Source of the DNA: Eubacteriaceae bacterium | GTDB taxonomy: Bacteria > Bacillota > Clostridia > Peptostreptococcales > Anaerovoracaceae | Length of the DNA stretch: 64,000 nucleotides | Assembly: GCA_902362435.1 (NCBI GenBank) | Contig: CABIWW010000002.1 | Span: 186,001 to 250,000, forward strand | Reading direction: 5' to 3' | In this document: positions 35,211 through 44,198 of the stretch, one piece after another | Position numbering within the stretch: the first letter of the stretch is position 1 | Layout: each line of letters opens with the position of its first letter | Program-made: the position numbers and the translations under genes | Notes under the pieces: generated by a model | The model's input: the letters and a program-made list of their open reading frames with translations, nothing else | Told to the model about the DNA's origin: nothing | The model's database searches: none

Positions 35211-37567
35211 TATTCGTCCTTCTTCCTGTTTTCATCATCCGAATCAGATCCGTCATCGTCTGCGAACACATCAAGACTGTCCTCATCGTCTGCATCATCA
35301 TCGTCTGCATCGACCTCAGAATCGTCGTCATCGTCCGCATTGAGATAATCTGTATCGTAAACTGCCAGCTCTTCTTCGCTAGGCATGTCGTCATCGCCGG
35401 CTGCATTTTCAAAGTCGTCGTCCGAAGCGAACTCCCCGTGCACTTCAGGCTGCTCCGGAGTCTCGAAATCATCGTCCTCTGGCATATCTCCGTCAGGCAC
35501 GCTGTCGCCCGGCTTTGACAGATTCGTCGGGTTGAACGGCTCGGCAGTCTTAGTCTCTTCATTGTAGATCATGATGCTCGGCTTGAACTTCGAATTCTTT
35601 GTCTGTTCCTCAAGAGCTCTTGCCGCTTCTTCAAGTCTCTGCTTCTCGAGCTCCGCCTCTTTCTTGCGCTTTCTCGCAGACTGAGCTGCCTCTTTCTCGT
35701 TTCTGGCCTTTTTCTTCTCCAGTTCGATCCTGAGTTCTTCCGCGAGCTCTTCCGGAGTAACGTCGCCGTCATACAGTCTCTCAAACTGCTGGTTGTCGAG
35801 TGTTTCGACTGCAAGCAGTCCTTCTGCCACGGCTGTCAGCTGTTCCATGTGCTCGCTGAGTATCGTCTTCGCAGCCTCGTATGCTTCTTCGATGATCGCC
35901 TTCACTTCCTCGTCTATCTCCGAAGCAGTCTCCTCTGAGTAGTTCTGTCTCGTCGAAAAATCCTTTCCGAGGAACACTTCGTCGGATGAGCTGTAGTTCA
36001 CAGGGCCCAGCTTCTCGCTGAATCCGTACTTTGTGACCATTTCTTTCGCGATATCCGTAGCTCTCTGGATGTCGTTGCTCGCACCCGTGCTCACATCGTC
36101 GAGCGTGAGCATTTCCGCAACACGACCGCCGAGGAGATGGATGATCTGCTCTCTCATCGTTTCTTTTGTTCCGTAGTATTTGTCTTCCTTAGGCAGGATC
36201 ATCGTGAATCCGCCTGCTCTGCCTCTAGGTATTATCGTGATCTGATGAACAGGGTCTGTCTTAGGCAGCACATGCGCCACCACAGCGTGGCCGGCTTCGT
36301 GATATGCCGTGAGCTTTCGCTCTTCTTCGCTGATGACTCTGCTCTTCTTTTCCGGACCTGCGATGACCTTGGTTATAGCTTCCTCGATCTCGTCCATCCT
36401 TATCTTCATGCCGTTTCTTCTCGCAGCAAGCAGCGCCGCTTCATTGAGCATGTTCTCTATATCCGCAGGGGAAAATCCCGGCGTTCTTCTTGCGAGCACC
36501 TTCGGATCCACGCCTTCTGCAAGAGGCTTGTTTCTCGAATGCACTCTGAATATCTCTTCTCTGCCCTTGATATCAGGGATCCCTATCACTATCTGCCTGT
36601 CGAATCTGCCTGGTCTCAGCAATGCAGGGTCGAGAACGTCAGGTCTGTTGGTTGCCGCGAGGATGATGATACCTGCGTTTTCCGCGAAACCGTCCATCTC
36701 TACCAGCAGCTGGTTCAGCGTCTGTTCTCTTTCGTCGTGACCGCCGCCGAGGCCTGCGCCTCTCTTACGTCCAACCGCATCAATCTCGTCGATAAAAACG
36801 ATGCACGGTGCGTTTTTCTTTGCCTGTTCGAACAGGTCTCTGACTCTGGACGCACCTACACCTACGAACATTTCCACGAAGTCCGAACCGCTTATCGTAA
36901 AGAACGGCACTCCTGCTTCTCCGGCTGTCGCTCTGGAGATATAGGTCTTACCTGTTCCCGGAGGGCCTACGAGCAGTATACCCTTAGGTATCCTTGCACC
37001 CAGATTGTTGTATTTGGCAGGATGCTTCAGGAAGTCTACTATTTCTTCAAGTTCTTCCTTTTCCTCCTCAAGTCCTGCAACGTCCTTGAATGTTATCTTC
37101 TTGAGGTCACCGTCTTTCTGAAGCTTGGCGCGGCTCTTGCCGAACGACATCGCCTTGCCTCCGCCTCCGCTCTGATTCATGATAAGTATGAAGAATACGA
37201 CCATGATGCCGATCATTATGAGTGTCGGCAGCAGGCTGAGCCAGATGGACTCCTTCTTCGGCTCGTCACTCTCGAGTTTTAGCTTGCCCGAATCCACCTG
37301 CGGCATTATATATGAATCGTATATATAGCTCAGATCGACCGCGCTGTTCACATAAGCATATACTTTGTCTCCTGATTTGAGTTTTGCAGTGAGCTTTGTC
37401 TCCGTCACGTTGATGTTCTCGACTTCATCTTCCTTCAGGTACTTGATCATCGTGGAAGTCTTTACTTCTTTCTGATCCTCCTTGGTCCCACTGTTGTAAA
37501 ACCAGACCATTGCCAGCACGAGCCCGAATATGACCGCATAAATTCCAATATTTTTAGCCCTTTTCAA
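35210..37567 (-). CDS. ftsH: ATP-dependent zinc metalloprotease FtsH with long acidic tail
   Basis: A 785-residue membrane protease for quality control. The TTG start at 37567 is chosen because GGGAGG lies just upstream and the N-terminal membrane span ([17 protein letters not shown]) follows directly. A second span is [23 protein letters not shown] (~108-130); Walker A GPPGTGKT is at 201-208; the second-region-of-homology [20 protein letters not shown] and the zinc motif HEAGH (~430) follow. Typical FtsH is ~640 residues; this one has an extra ~140, including a coiled, Lys/Glu-rich part and a tail almost wholly of Asp/Glu. Confidence 0.96.
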   Translation of the reverse strand: MKRAKNIGIYAVIFGLVLAMVWFYNSGTKEDQKEVKTSTMIKYLKEDEVENINVTETKLTAKLKSGDKVYAYVNSAVDLSYIYDSYIMPQVDSGKLKLESDEPKKESIWLSLLPTLIMIGIMVVFFILIMNQSGGGGKAMSFGKSRAKLQKDGDLKKITFKDVAGLEEEKEELEEIVDFLKHPAKYNNLGARIPKGILLVGPPGTGKTYISRATAGEAGVPFFTISGSDFVEMFVGVGASRVRDLFEQAKKNAPCIVFIDEIDAVGRKRGAGLGGGHDEREQTLNQLLVEMDGFAENAGIIILAATNRPDVLDPALLRPGRFDRQIVIGIPDIKGREEIFRVHSRNKPLAEGVDPKVLARRTPGFSPADIENMLNEAALLAARRNGMKIRMDEIEEAITKVIAGPEKKSRVISEEERKLTAYHEAGHAVVAHVLPKTDPVHQITIIPRGRAGGFTMILPKEDKYYGTKETMREQIIHLLGGRVAEMLTLDDVSTGASNDIQRATDIAKEMVTKYGFSEKLGPVNYSSSDEVFLGKDFSTRQNYSEETASEIDEEVKAIIEEAYEAAKTILSEHMEQLTAVAEGLLAVETLDNQQFERLYDGDVTPEELAEELRIELEKKKARNEKEAAQSARKRKKEAELEKQRLEEAARALEEQTKNSKFKPSIMIYNEETKTAEPFNPTNLSKPGDSVPDGDMPEDDDFETPEQPEVHGEFASDDDFENAAGDDDMPSEEELAVYDTDYLNADDDDDSEVDADDDDADDEDSLDVFADDDGSDSDDENRKKDE

Positions 37568-37701
37568 TTTATATCCTCCCGGTAATGTTTTGTCAGCTGA
37601 TTTTTTGGTTATTATATACAAAGTTATCGTTTTATTTTATCATGTAAACCAAGTATCAGCAATAGAAGCCGCTGCTTTTTTCAGATAATTTCACATAAAA
37701 T

Positions 37702-38781
37702 TCAATCTCTGAAAAACATCACTTTCCCTTTCTCGACCTTGAGTCTGTAGCAGTGCGGGAATTGTACTGTTTTTGGTCCCTGTTTCTTTGATATTATCGC
37801 GTCTGCGGACTTTATGCGTTCTTCTGAGATATCTTTTTCGAGGCCGATCTGCGCGAACGCTTTCATGATAAGCCTGTGCCTTATGGCCGGATGGGCAGCC
37901 GCGAGTTTTTCTCTGTCCATCACTATCATGCCTGCAGACACCGACACGCTTTCCATAAAACCCTGCACGTCGCCTGCCGGCACGCTTTCCGCGAATTCCC
38001 TGTATGCCAGCTCCGTCTGCTGCCACAGATAGTCCTTGTCTTCCGACGCGATGCGGCCCAGGCGCACCAGGCTCGCCTTTATATTTTCATTATACTCACT
38101 TTCGAGCATAGGTATAAGCTCGAGTCTGATCTTGTTCCTGGCGTATATCGCTTCGCTGTTGGTGTGGTCGATCACCGGGCCGAGCCCGTTGTTCTCGCAG
38201 TATTCCTCGATCGCTGCCCGGTCCACATCCAGGATCGGCCTGATCACCGAAAATCCGCGCTCTTTTCGCTCGTATGCGATGCCAGCCAGCCCGTCGGTGC
38301 CGGTGCCTCTGAGCAGACGGAAAAGTATGGTCTCCGCCTGATCGCCGGTGTTGTGCGCGACTGCGATCTTTACACTGCTGCGCGCCGTTTCTTCATCAAG
38401 ACCCTCTGCCTGAAGCTCTGCCGCAATCTTTTCCGCGGTCTCATGGAAAGCGTCGTACCGCGCGATCCTGCCGGCATCCTCACTCGTCGTGGAAAGCTCG
38501 CGTGCCATCTCTCTGCAGTCGACTGTGAAAACGCTGCACTTCACGCCCATTTTCTCACAGAGCTGTTCTGCGTACTTCTGGTCGCGTTCTGCGGCGCCGG
38601 GCCTCAGCTTGTGGTTTATGTGCACCGGGTGCACCGTTATGCCAAGCTGCCCGCTCAGCGTCATCAGCACATGAAAAAGGCATACCGAATCAGGACCGCC
38701 CGACAGTCCCAGTACGATATGCTGCTTTCGCTGTATCAAATCATGTTCATTTATGGTTTTTCTGACTTGCTCGATCAACAT
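37702..38781 (-). CDS. tilS: tRNA(Ile)-lysidine synthetase
   Basis: A 359-residue PP-loop ATPase that modifies C34 of the AUA-decoding tRNA. LGLSGGPDSVCLFHVL is the PP-loop; VHINHKLRPGAAERD, VAHNTGDQAETILFRLLRGTGTDGLAGI and RPILDVDRAAIEEYC are TilS signatures. It lies between spoIIE and ftsH as in Bacillus, but hpt, often found between tilS and ftsH, is missing. A TACAAT extended -10 lies near 38843 on the minus strand. Confidence 0.93.
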   Translation of the reverse strand: MLIEQVRKTINEHDLIQRKQHIVLGLSGGPDSVCLFHVLMTLSGQLGITVHPVHINHKLRPGAAERDQKYAEQLCEKMGVKCSVFTVDCREMARELSTTSEDAGRIARYDAFHETAEKIAAELQAEGLDEETARSSVKIAVAHNTGDQAETILFRLLRGTGTDGLAGIAYERKERGFSVIRPILDVDRAAIEEYCENNGLGPVIDHTNSEAIYARNKIRLELIPMLESEYNENIKASLVRLGRIASEDKDYLWQQTELAYREFAESVPAGDVQGFMESVSVSAGMIVMDREKLAAAHPAIRHRLIMKAFAQIGLEKDISEERIKSADAIISKKQGPKTVQFPHCYRLKVEKGKVMFFRD

Positions 38782-39015
38782 CTTTATCTGTCACAAAACT
38801 CCTTGTTATTATTATCCTATACATTTGCATGGATTTACCATCATTGTACCACAAATAGCGGTTTCCAGCCACCGGTAAATGGGTGCTGGCAGCGGCCTGC
38901 AAAATGGGCGCAAGCGGCGTGCCGGGCGGCCGCAGCAGAACTGACGAATGGCATTGAATCCCAGGCGCGATTTGGCACTCCTGCGCATGCAAGCATGCCG
39001 ACGAGTCTCCCGGCG

Positions 39016-41259
39016 TCAGCTGATATGCGCTGCGAGCACCGTCAGATCGTCGCGCTCCCGCCCTATATAACTGTCCGCCGCCTGATCGATCAGCAGCATG
39101 CTCATCATTTCGGGATCAGCCGAGCGCACCTTCGCCACGGTGCTTTTGAGGGTGTCGATAAACGTATCGCGGCCCGTGCTCCCGGCTGTCCCTCCGTCGC
39201 TGACCCCATCCGACATCATGATGATCCAGTCGTCTTTTTTCAGCTCGGTTTCCATGTATCGTATCTTCAGCCCGTTCACTATCCCGAGCGGTACCGCGGA
39301 AAGCTTCACTTCCTCGACCGTTTCACGGTGCCGTATCAGTGTCGGAGCTGCTCCTATCTTGTAAAATTTCACTTTTCCGCTTATCCGGTCTATTATGGCC
39401 AGATCCACGGTGGCATATGATTCTTCGTCGTCTTTCATCAGCATCACGGTATTTATCATCTTGAGCGCAAGGTCCGGCGTGACCCCGGCCCTGAGCAGCG
39501 AGATCAGCGTCTTCGTCACCAGCAGGCTTTCCGCAGCCGCCTTCTTGCCCTTTCCCATGCCGTCGCTGACGACCATGACGGTCCGCCCGTCGCCTATGTC
39601 CTGCCAGCCGCAGCAGTCGCCGTTTATCGTTCCCGAGGCTGCATACTGCGACGCCGAAATGTCCACCGCCAGCTTTTCACGCCTCGATTTCGCCCGGCTT
39701 CCGATGCTGCTGTGGCTGCTTCGGGCTGCGCCGGGACGGCGGCTTATCCTGTATCTCACGTCATCCATTATCTGTTTCGTCATGTGGAACTGGCTGGCCA
39801 GCGCTGAACGGCTGTCCACGTAGGTCGCGTAAAGCTCTGCAAGTTCCTGCATGTCATCTGATTTGCTCTGCAAAAGCGCAGCTGTCCTGAATGCCGAAGT
39901 TTCCCCGGCGTCCGCAGGGTTCCCTTCTATCGCCGCGATCAGCCGCTTTACAGCAGGTCTGAATTTCCAGCTTACCACCGCAAAAAGCGCTGCCGCGACG
40001 AAAAGGCAGTAGCCGTCGACTCCCAGTACTGTGCCGCTTTCCATGAATCCCATAGTCCAGCACACCGCTATGAACGCTGCTGTACGGATAAAAATGCCTA
40101 AACGCTTTACAAAAACTGCGGCGGCAGCTCCAATCACAGCAGTCGCCAGCAGGCCCCACTGGCCCTGCCCAATTAGTGCCGCCCAGACGCCTCCCGTCGC
40201 AATCACGATGAATGGAGCGCCCGCGCTGCTGCTGTCGAGTGCGGTCATCGCCATGAAAAGGATCAGCGGCCATGCGAGGAAGCTCAGACCGGCGCCGTTC
40301 AGGATCATGAGCACAGCAGATATCAATGCTGCTATGCGCAGCTCTTTTTCATATTTTCCGTCGGCCAGAAGAGTCATGTGGCGGGAAATCCAGTCGCCGT
40401 ATGATCCTGCGCTTTGTGAAGCCGGATTTTGTAAAGTCGAAACGCGCGAGTCTGCATAACCTATAGCCGAGGCATCCAAATCGGCTCCGCTTATGTTCGG
40501 ATCATTAAAACCAACATTGCCTATATGCGAAGCTTTGACATTTGCATTGTTTATATGCGAAGTGCCGAAATCCGCATTGTTTATATGCGAAACATCGGCG
40601 TCCGCATCGTTTATATACGATACGCTATTGCGCGTACTGCCACCTTGCTGCACACTGTGTGATGCGCCCCTATTCTGCCGATCTGAACCGTATGATGCAA
40701 AATCGTGCCGGACCGACCCGCGCGATACCGTGACGTTTTCTGCTTCCGAAACAACCGGCCACAACTCTCCGACTATGCTGCAGATCACGTCCGCGATGAT
40801 CACGATCGCAAATATCAGCGCTCCGTACACCAGCAGTTTTTCCGGACTGATCTTGTAGACTGTCGACGTCGCGACCCGGCTCAGGCTGACGCACACGATG
40901 CCGGCCGATGCTGCGATCAGGCCGACCTGCCAGACTCTGAAACGCACTTTTCCCGCGACCGGGAAGAACAGCGCGCATACCAGCACCGCCGCCATGTCGC
41001 CCCACGGATCGTAGCCTTTCATAAGGTACGGAGCGATCGCTGCTGCAGCCGGCACCGCTATCAATGCATTCAGCGGTTTCCTCGCAGCAAGATAAGCAGT
41101 CAGCGCCACCGCAGCCGGAAAATATCCATCCATCACTGTGCCATGGCTCACAACGAGCGCGAATGCCAGGATCGCCAGCCCCCGAGCCAGCCTCGTCCTG
41201 ATTTTCGTCCGATTCTTTTTAGTAAAATCAAAAGCTCTTGCTTTAGTCGTGTTTTCCAT
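39016..41259 (-). CDS. spoIIE: Stage II sporulation protein E (SpoIIE), PP2C phosphatase
   Basis: A 747-residue membrane phosphatase. In Bacillus it dephosphorylates SpoIIAA to activate sigma-F. Residues ~20-180 and ~300-430 hold about ten membrane segments; the C-terminal PP2C domain (~525-747) has GDCCGWQDIGDGRTVMVVSDGMGKGKKAAAES and IIMMSDGVSDGG. Between the membrane blocks sits a run of ten-residue repeats (SHINNADFGT, SHINNANVKA, SHIGNVGFND). The start at 41259 follows GGAG. Genomic order (spoIIE-tilS-ftsH) supports true SpoIIE rather than a general stress phosphatase. Confidence 0.9.
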   Translation of the reverse strand: MENTTKARAFDFTKKNRTKIRTRLARGLAILAFALVVSHGTVMDGYFPAAVALTAYLAARKPLNALIAVPAAAAIAPYLMKGYDPWGDMAAVLVCALFFPVAGKVRFRVWQVGLIAASAGIVCVSLSRVATSTVYKISPEKLLVYGALIFAIVIIADVICSIVGELWPVVSEAENVTVSRGSVRHDFASYGSDRQNRGASHSVQQGGSTRNSVSYINDADADVSHINNADFGTSHINNANVKASHIGNVGFNDPNISGADLDASAIGYADSRVSTLQNPASQSAGSYGDWISRHMTLLADGKYEKELRIAALISAVLMILNGAGLSFLAWPLILFMAMTALDSSSAGAPFIVIATGGVWAALIGQGQWGLLATAVIGAAAAVFVKRLGIFIRTAAFIAVCWTMGFMESGTVLGVDGYCLFVAAALFAVVSWKFRPAVKRLIAAIEGNPADAGETSAFRTAALLQSKSDDMQELAELYATYVDSRSALASQFHMTKQIMDDVRYRISRRPGAARSSHSSIGSRAKSRREKLAVDISASQYAASGTINGDCCGWQDIGDGRTVMVVSDGMGKGKKAAAESLLVTKTLISLLRAGVTPDLALKMINTVMLMKDDEESYATVDLAIIDRISGKVKFYKIGAAPTLIRHRETVEEVKLSAVPLGIVNGLKIRYMETELKKDDWIIMMSDGVSDGGTAGSTGRDTFIDTLKSTVAKVRSADPEMMSMLLIDQAADSYIGRERDDLTVLAAHIS
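40515..40634. repeat. 30-bp tandem repeat inside spoIIE
   Basis: Four units starting at 40515, 40545, 40575 and 40605, with the shared core CATTGTTTATATGCGA. They encode the ten-residue INNAD-type repeats between membrane blocks. Length change by slippage would stay in frame. Confidence 0.8.
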
Positions 41260-41287
41260 AAAAAATCTCCATTCCCAATACAGGTGC

Positions 41288-41321
41288 ATTATACAGCCTG
41301 TCCCTCATCGAAATTTGTCAA
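41288..41321 (-). promoter_or_regulatory. spoIIE promoter with 22-bp spacer (Spo0A-type)
   Basis: Minus strand TTGACA (41321-41316) and TATAAT (41293-41288) are separated by 22 bp. Bacillus spoIIG and spoIIE promoters have consensus sigma-A hexamers at such over-long spacing and need Spo0A~P. A TTTGACA word that overlaps the -35 resembles a degenerate 0A box. Confidence 0.65.
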
Positions 41322-41415
41322 AACCCCTGTTTGAGGGTGAAGGTTTGGTGATTTTTTGTTGTTTTGGCGGAATCGAGTATAAAAGCTATGACTGCAGGAG
41401 TGCTGTAAAACTTAT

Positions 41416-41537
41416 GATCTGCTGCCTGATCGGAAAAATGATCAAAAAACAGGGTTTATGGAGGCAAGGTTTATACTCGTATCTGATCGCGTGAGATAGA
41501 TAGGTATAAACTTCTTCTGCATATCAGGCAGCAGATC
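41416..41537. repeat. Nested inverted-repeat element (122 bp)
   Basis: GATCTGCTGCCTGAT (41416-41430) is exactly inverted at 41523-41537, and inside it GTTTATAC pairs with GTATAAAC (with a further TATCT/AGATA). The whole can fold into one long hairpin; the right arm is followed by TTCTTTTATAC. There is no reading frame. It lies between divergent spoIIE and the nuclease-like gene; the rest of 41322-41863 shows nothing recognisable. Confidence 0.55.
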
Positions 41538-41863
41538 AGATTCTTTTATACTTATTATCAATAAACTGCATAGATTTTACTAAAATATCGTATTTCGAAG
41601 CCTCTATGGGCGGCAGTTTACAATCTTCCGCATATATGCGACCGGAGCTTTTATACCTAAATACAAGAAAACCGTATGACATTACTAAAAACGCAGCTTT
41701 CAGGTATGCCTGCGCTTTTCATACTGATAGCAATCTGGGGCAGATAAATAAAAGTAAATTTTTTCCATCAGTTCCATTGACAACGTGTGTAATAAATGTT
41801 AAATTGTGTAAAATACCCCGCGCCACTGCTATTCCCTGCACCGCCACTCAAAAGGAGATGATC

Positions 41864-42766
41864 ATGGATTATATCGAAGCAACAAAAAACGATTTAAAGG
41901 TAGAGAAAGAATTGATCGAGCTGTATGAAGATTTGCTGAAATCGCTTCCTGAGGGTCGTCTTGTGACCAAGCTTGTATATGGCCGCCGCTATTATTACCG
42001 CATCATGCCGGGGACGCAGAAGCAGGTGTACATAAGCGTGCGCAACCTCCATCTGATCCAGGCATTGAAAAAGCGAAAATATATGGAGACGGCGCTGAAG
42101 ATCCTGAAAGAAAATGTAAAAGTCCAGGAAAGGCTGATAAAAAAATACGCGCCTTACGGCGATAAAGATATACTTTCTAAGATCGGTAAGGGATACCAGC
42201 CCGAGACGGCCAATGCAGATAATGTACCGATATACAAAAGCCGATATCGTCAGAGCAGCTATGACAGTCAGCATAGTCGGGCCGACGGCAATAGAGAACA
42301 CTATCAAAACCATCTGTCTGGCGATGCACCCCATGATAGTCGGGATAACTGGATCGGCGGCACAATCGGTCAATCTTCTCTGGATTTCAAGGCAGATGCG
42401 CTGATACACAGAACTTCGTTCGGACTTATGGTGCGTTCTAAATCCGAGGCCATAATCTCAGAATTCCTTAACAAGAACGGAATAAAATTCGCATATGAAG
42501 AGCCGCTTTATCTGCACGATGCTGATGGCAGAACGACCGTAAGATATCCTGATTTTACGCTGTACCTTGCCAACGGAAGGATCATCTACTGGGAACACCT
42601 CGGCATGCTCAAGGATGAAAGCTACCGCAAAGCCGTATGGAAAAAATTCGCGCTTTATTATTCAAATGATATCGTGCCGGGATCAAATCTAATCATAACG
42701 TGTGACAGCAGTACCGGAGGCATAGATATCGCAGCGATACTGCAGATTATCGGGTCGTTGAAATAA
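41864..42766 (+). CDS. PD-(D/E)XK nuclease-like protein
   Basis: A 300-residue protein. Residues 1-115 are charged and helical, 116-170 a low-complexity Ser/Asp/His-rich linker, and 188-300 a nuclease-like fold: RSKSEAIISEFL (Glu195), YPDFTLYL (Asp230), IIYWEHLGM (Glu244), with a terminal helix. The acidic residues are spaced as in TnsA/Vsr-like PD-(D/E)XK enzymes, but the usual lysine after the third acid is a histidine (EH), as in some Vsr-type folds. AAAGGAG lies six bases before the ATG. It stands alone between spoIIE and tatD; cellular role unknown. Confidence 0.65.
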   Translation: MDYIEATKNDLKVEKELIELYEDLLKSLPEGRLVTKLVYGRRYYYRIMPGTQKQVYISVRNLHLIQALKKRKYMETALKILKENVKVQERLIKKYAPYGDKDILSKIGKGYQPETANADNVPIYKSRYRQSSYDSQHSRADGNREHYQNHLSGDAPHDSRDNWIGGTIGQSSLDFKADALIHRTSFGLMVRSKSEAIISEFLNKNGIKFAYEEPLYLHDADGRTTVRYPDFTLYLANGRIIYWEHLGMLKDESYRKAVWKKFALYYSNDIVPGSNLIITCDSSTGGIDIAAILQIIGSLK

Positions 42767-42965
42767 AGTCAACGAGCATAAGCATGACACCTGGCGATCG
42801 ACAAGGTTAGCGACCGATCGTGCGGGCGCAAGAGCGACCGTGATTCCTGGCGCTCGCCAAAGCGAACAGGCACCAAGGCAACTGCCGAGACTCCCAACTT
42901 GCTCAGGCAGCCGACCGGGCGACTGCTCATGCTGCCCGGCTTTCGATTCACCCCGCCTTATCCCG

Positions 42966-43814
42966 TTACTCGGTTATCCCATAAAAGCGCATCGCGTTTT
43001 CCTTTGTTTTCGCTGCGACTTCTTCCAGGCTAAGACCTTTGATCTCTGCGACTTTTCTCGCGGTATACTCCACCTTGGAAGGATCATTTTTCTTGCCGCG
43101 GAAAGGCTCCGGCGTCAGATACGGTGAGTCCGTCTCGACAAGCAGGAAATCCAGCGGCAGCTCTGCCACTACGCCTACGGTCTTCCTGTTGTTTTTGTAT
43201 GTCACCGGGCCGGCGATCGAGATCGTGGCACCGAGCTTCACGTACTGGCTGCCGAGCTCGGCACTTCCCGAAAAGCAGTGCAGGAGCACGCGTGCATCTT
43301 TGCATGTGCCTGGCTGCTTAGACACATATCCGGTCGTATCCGGTCTTTCCGGGAACCAGCTTTTTCGCTCGTCGGAAAATGCGCCTTCTTCCTTTAAAAT
43401 ATCGAGCACTTCCTGATCGGCTTCTCTCGAGTGGATCGCGATCGGCATTTTCAGCTCGTTCGCCAGGCGGATCTGCCTCCTGAACCATTCGCGCTGAACG
43501 TCGCGCGGCGAATGATCGTAATGAAAATCAAGGCCGATCTCGCCGATAGCCATTACTTTTTTCTTTTTTGCCAGGCCTTTTATCAGCGCCAGCTGCATGT
43601 CATCCATGCTGTCAGTGTCGTGAGGATGACAGCCCACCGCGGCATAGCACCACGGATATTTCGCTGCATGATCGACCGCGAGCTTCGAGCTCGGCAGATC
43701 AAAACCGATATCCATCACATAATCGAGTTCCGAGTCTTCAATGGCTCTGACCATCGCCGCTCTGGCTTCATCCGACATCTCATTGTTCAAATGTGCGTGT
43801 GAATCAAAAAACAT
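42966..43814 (-). CDS. TatD-family metal-dependent deoxyribonuclease
   Basis: A 282-residue TIM-barrel hydrolase. Metal ligands lie in FFDSHAHLNN, GEIGLDFHY, IHSREA, LLHCFSGS and LVETDSPYLTPEP. Length is slightly above the usual ~255 because of a ~25-residue insertion around FSDERKSWFPERPDTTGYVSK. It is downstream of metG, a frequent arrangement in Firmicutes. Confidence 0.92.
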   Translation of the reverse strand: MFFDSHAHLNNEMSDEARAAMVRAIEDSELDYVMDIGFDLPSSKLAVDHAAKYPWCYAAVGCHPHDTDSMDDMQLALIKGLAKKKKVMAIGEIGLDFHYDHSPRDVQREWFRRQIRLANELKMPIAIHSREADQEVLDILKEEGAFSDERKSWFPERPDTTGYVSKQPGTCKDARVLLHCFSGSAELGSQYVKLGATISIAGPVTYKNNRKTVGVVAELPLDFLLVETDSPYLTPEPFRGKKNDPSKVEYTARKVAEIKGLSLEEVAAKTKENAMRFYGITE

Positions 43815-44160
43815 ATTTTCTGCCTCTTTTCATTTATTATTGGTATGTAAATCGCAAAATCGCGGGATCGCTGGATTGCAATGGTGTGCAAAGAATGTCC
43901 GGTGCGGGGGGCGCAGGCGACACCGCCCGCAGGGCTGCCGCGTTCAAATTTCAGACTTGCCCGAGTAGCCGGCACAACACTGTCACTCGCACAAGCCTGC
44001 GCGCCCCGCAGAACGGGGCGCCAAATTGCCGACGCAGAAAGCCGTGCCTCACGCCGGCCCAACGGATCCGTCACCTGCATACACGAGAGGGAGCTTACGC
44101 AGCTCCCATGCTCCTCGCCGGCACAATGCCTCGCGCCGGCGCCCCGCTAAAATCACAGAA
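43815..44160. other. GC-rich gap between tatD and metG
   Basis: No gene. It contains a strong hairpin GCGCCCCG-CAGAA-CGGGGCGC near 44011-44031 and AGGGAGCTTACGCAGCTCCC near 44088-44107. Base composition is much richer in GC than the flanks. Confidence 0.4.
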
Positions 44161-44182
44161 GGCACAGCGTCACCGCTGTGCC
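44161..44182 (-). terminator. metG terminator
   Basis: GGCACAGCG-TCAC-CGCTGTGCC, a 9-bp GC-rich stem 17 bp after the metG stop; a moderately T-rich tail follows on the minus strand. Confidence 0.65.
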
Positions 44183-44198
44183 TCCCTCATATCATCCA

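Noticed and set aside
37876..39420. 514-codon plus-strand reading frame
   Set aside because: It is antisense to tilS and the end of spoIIE, both clear genes.
41606..41863. N-terminal extension of the nuclease-like gene
   Set aside because: The extension has no ribosome site, and AAAGGAG lies just before the ATG at 41864.
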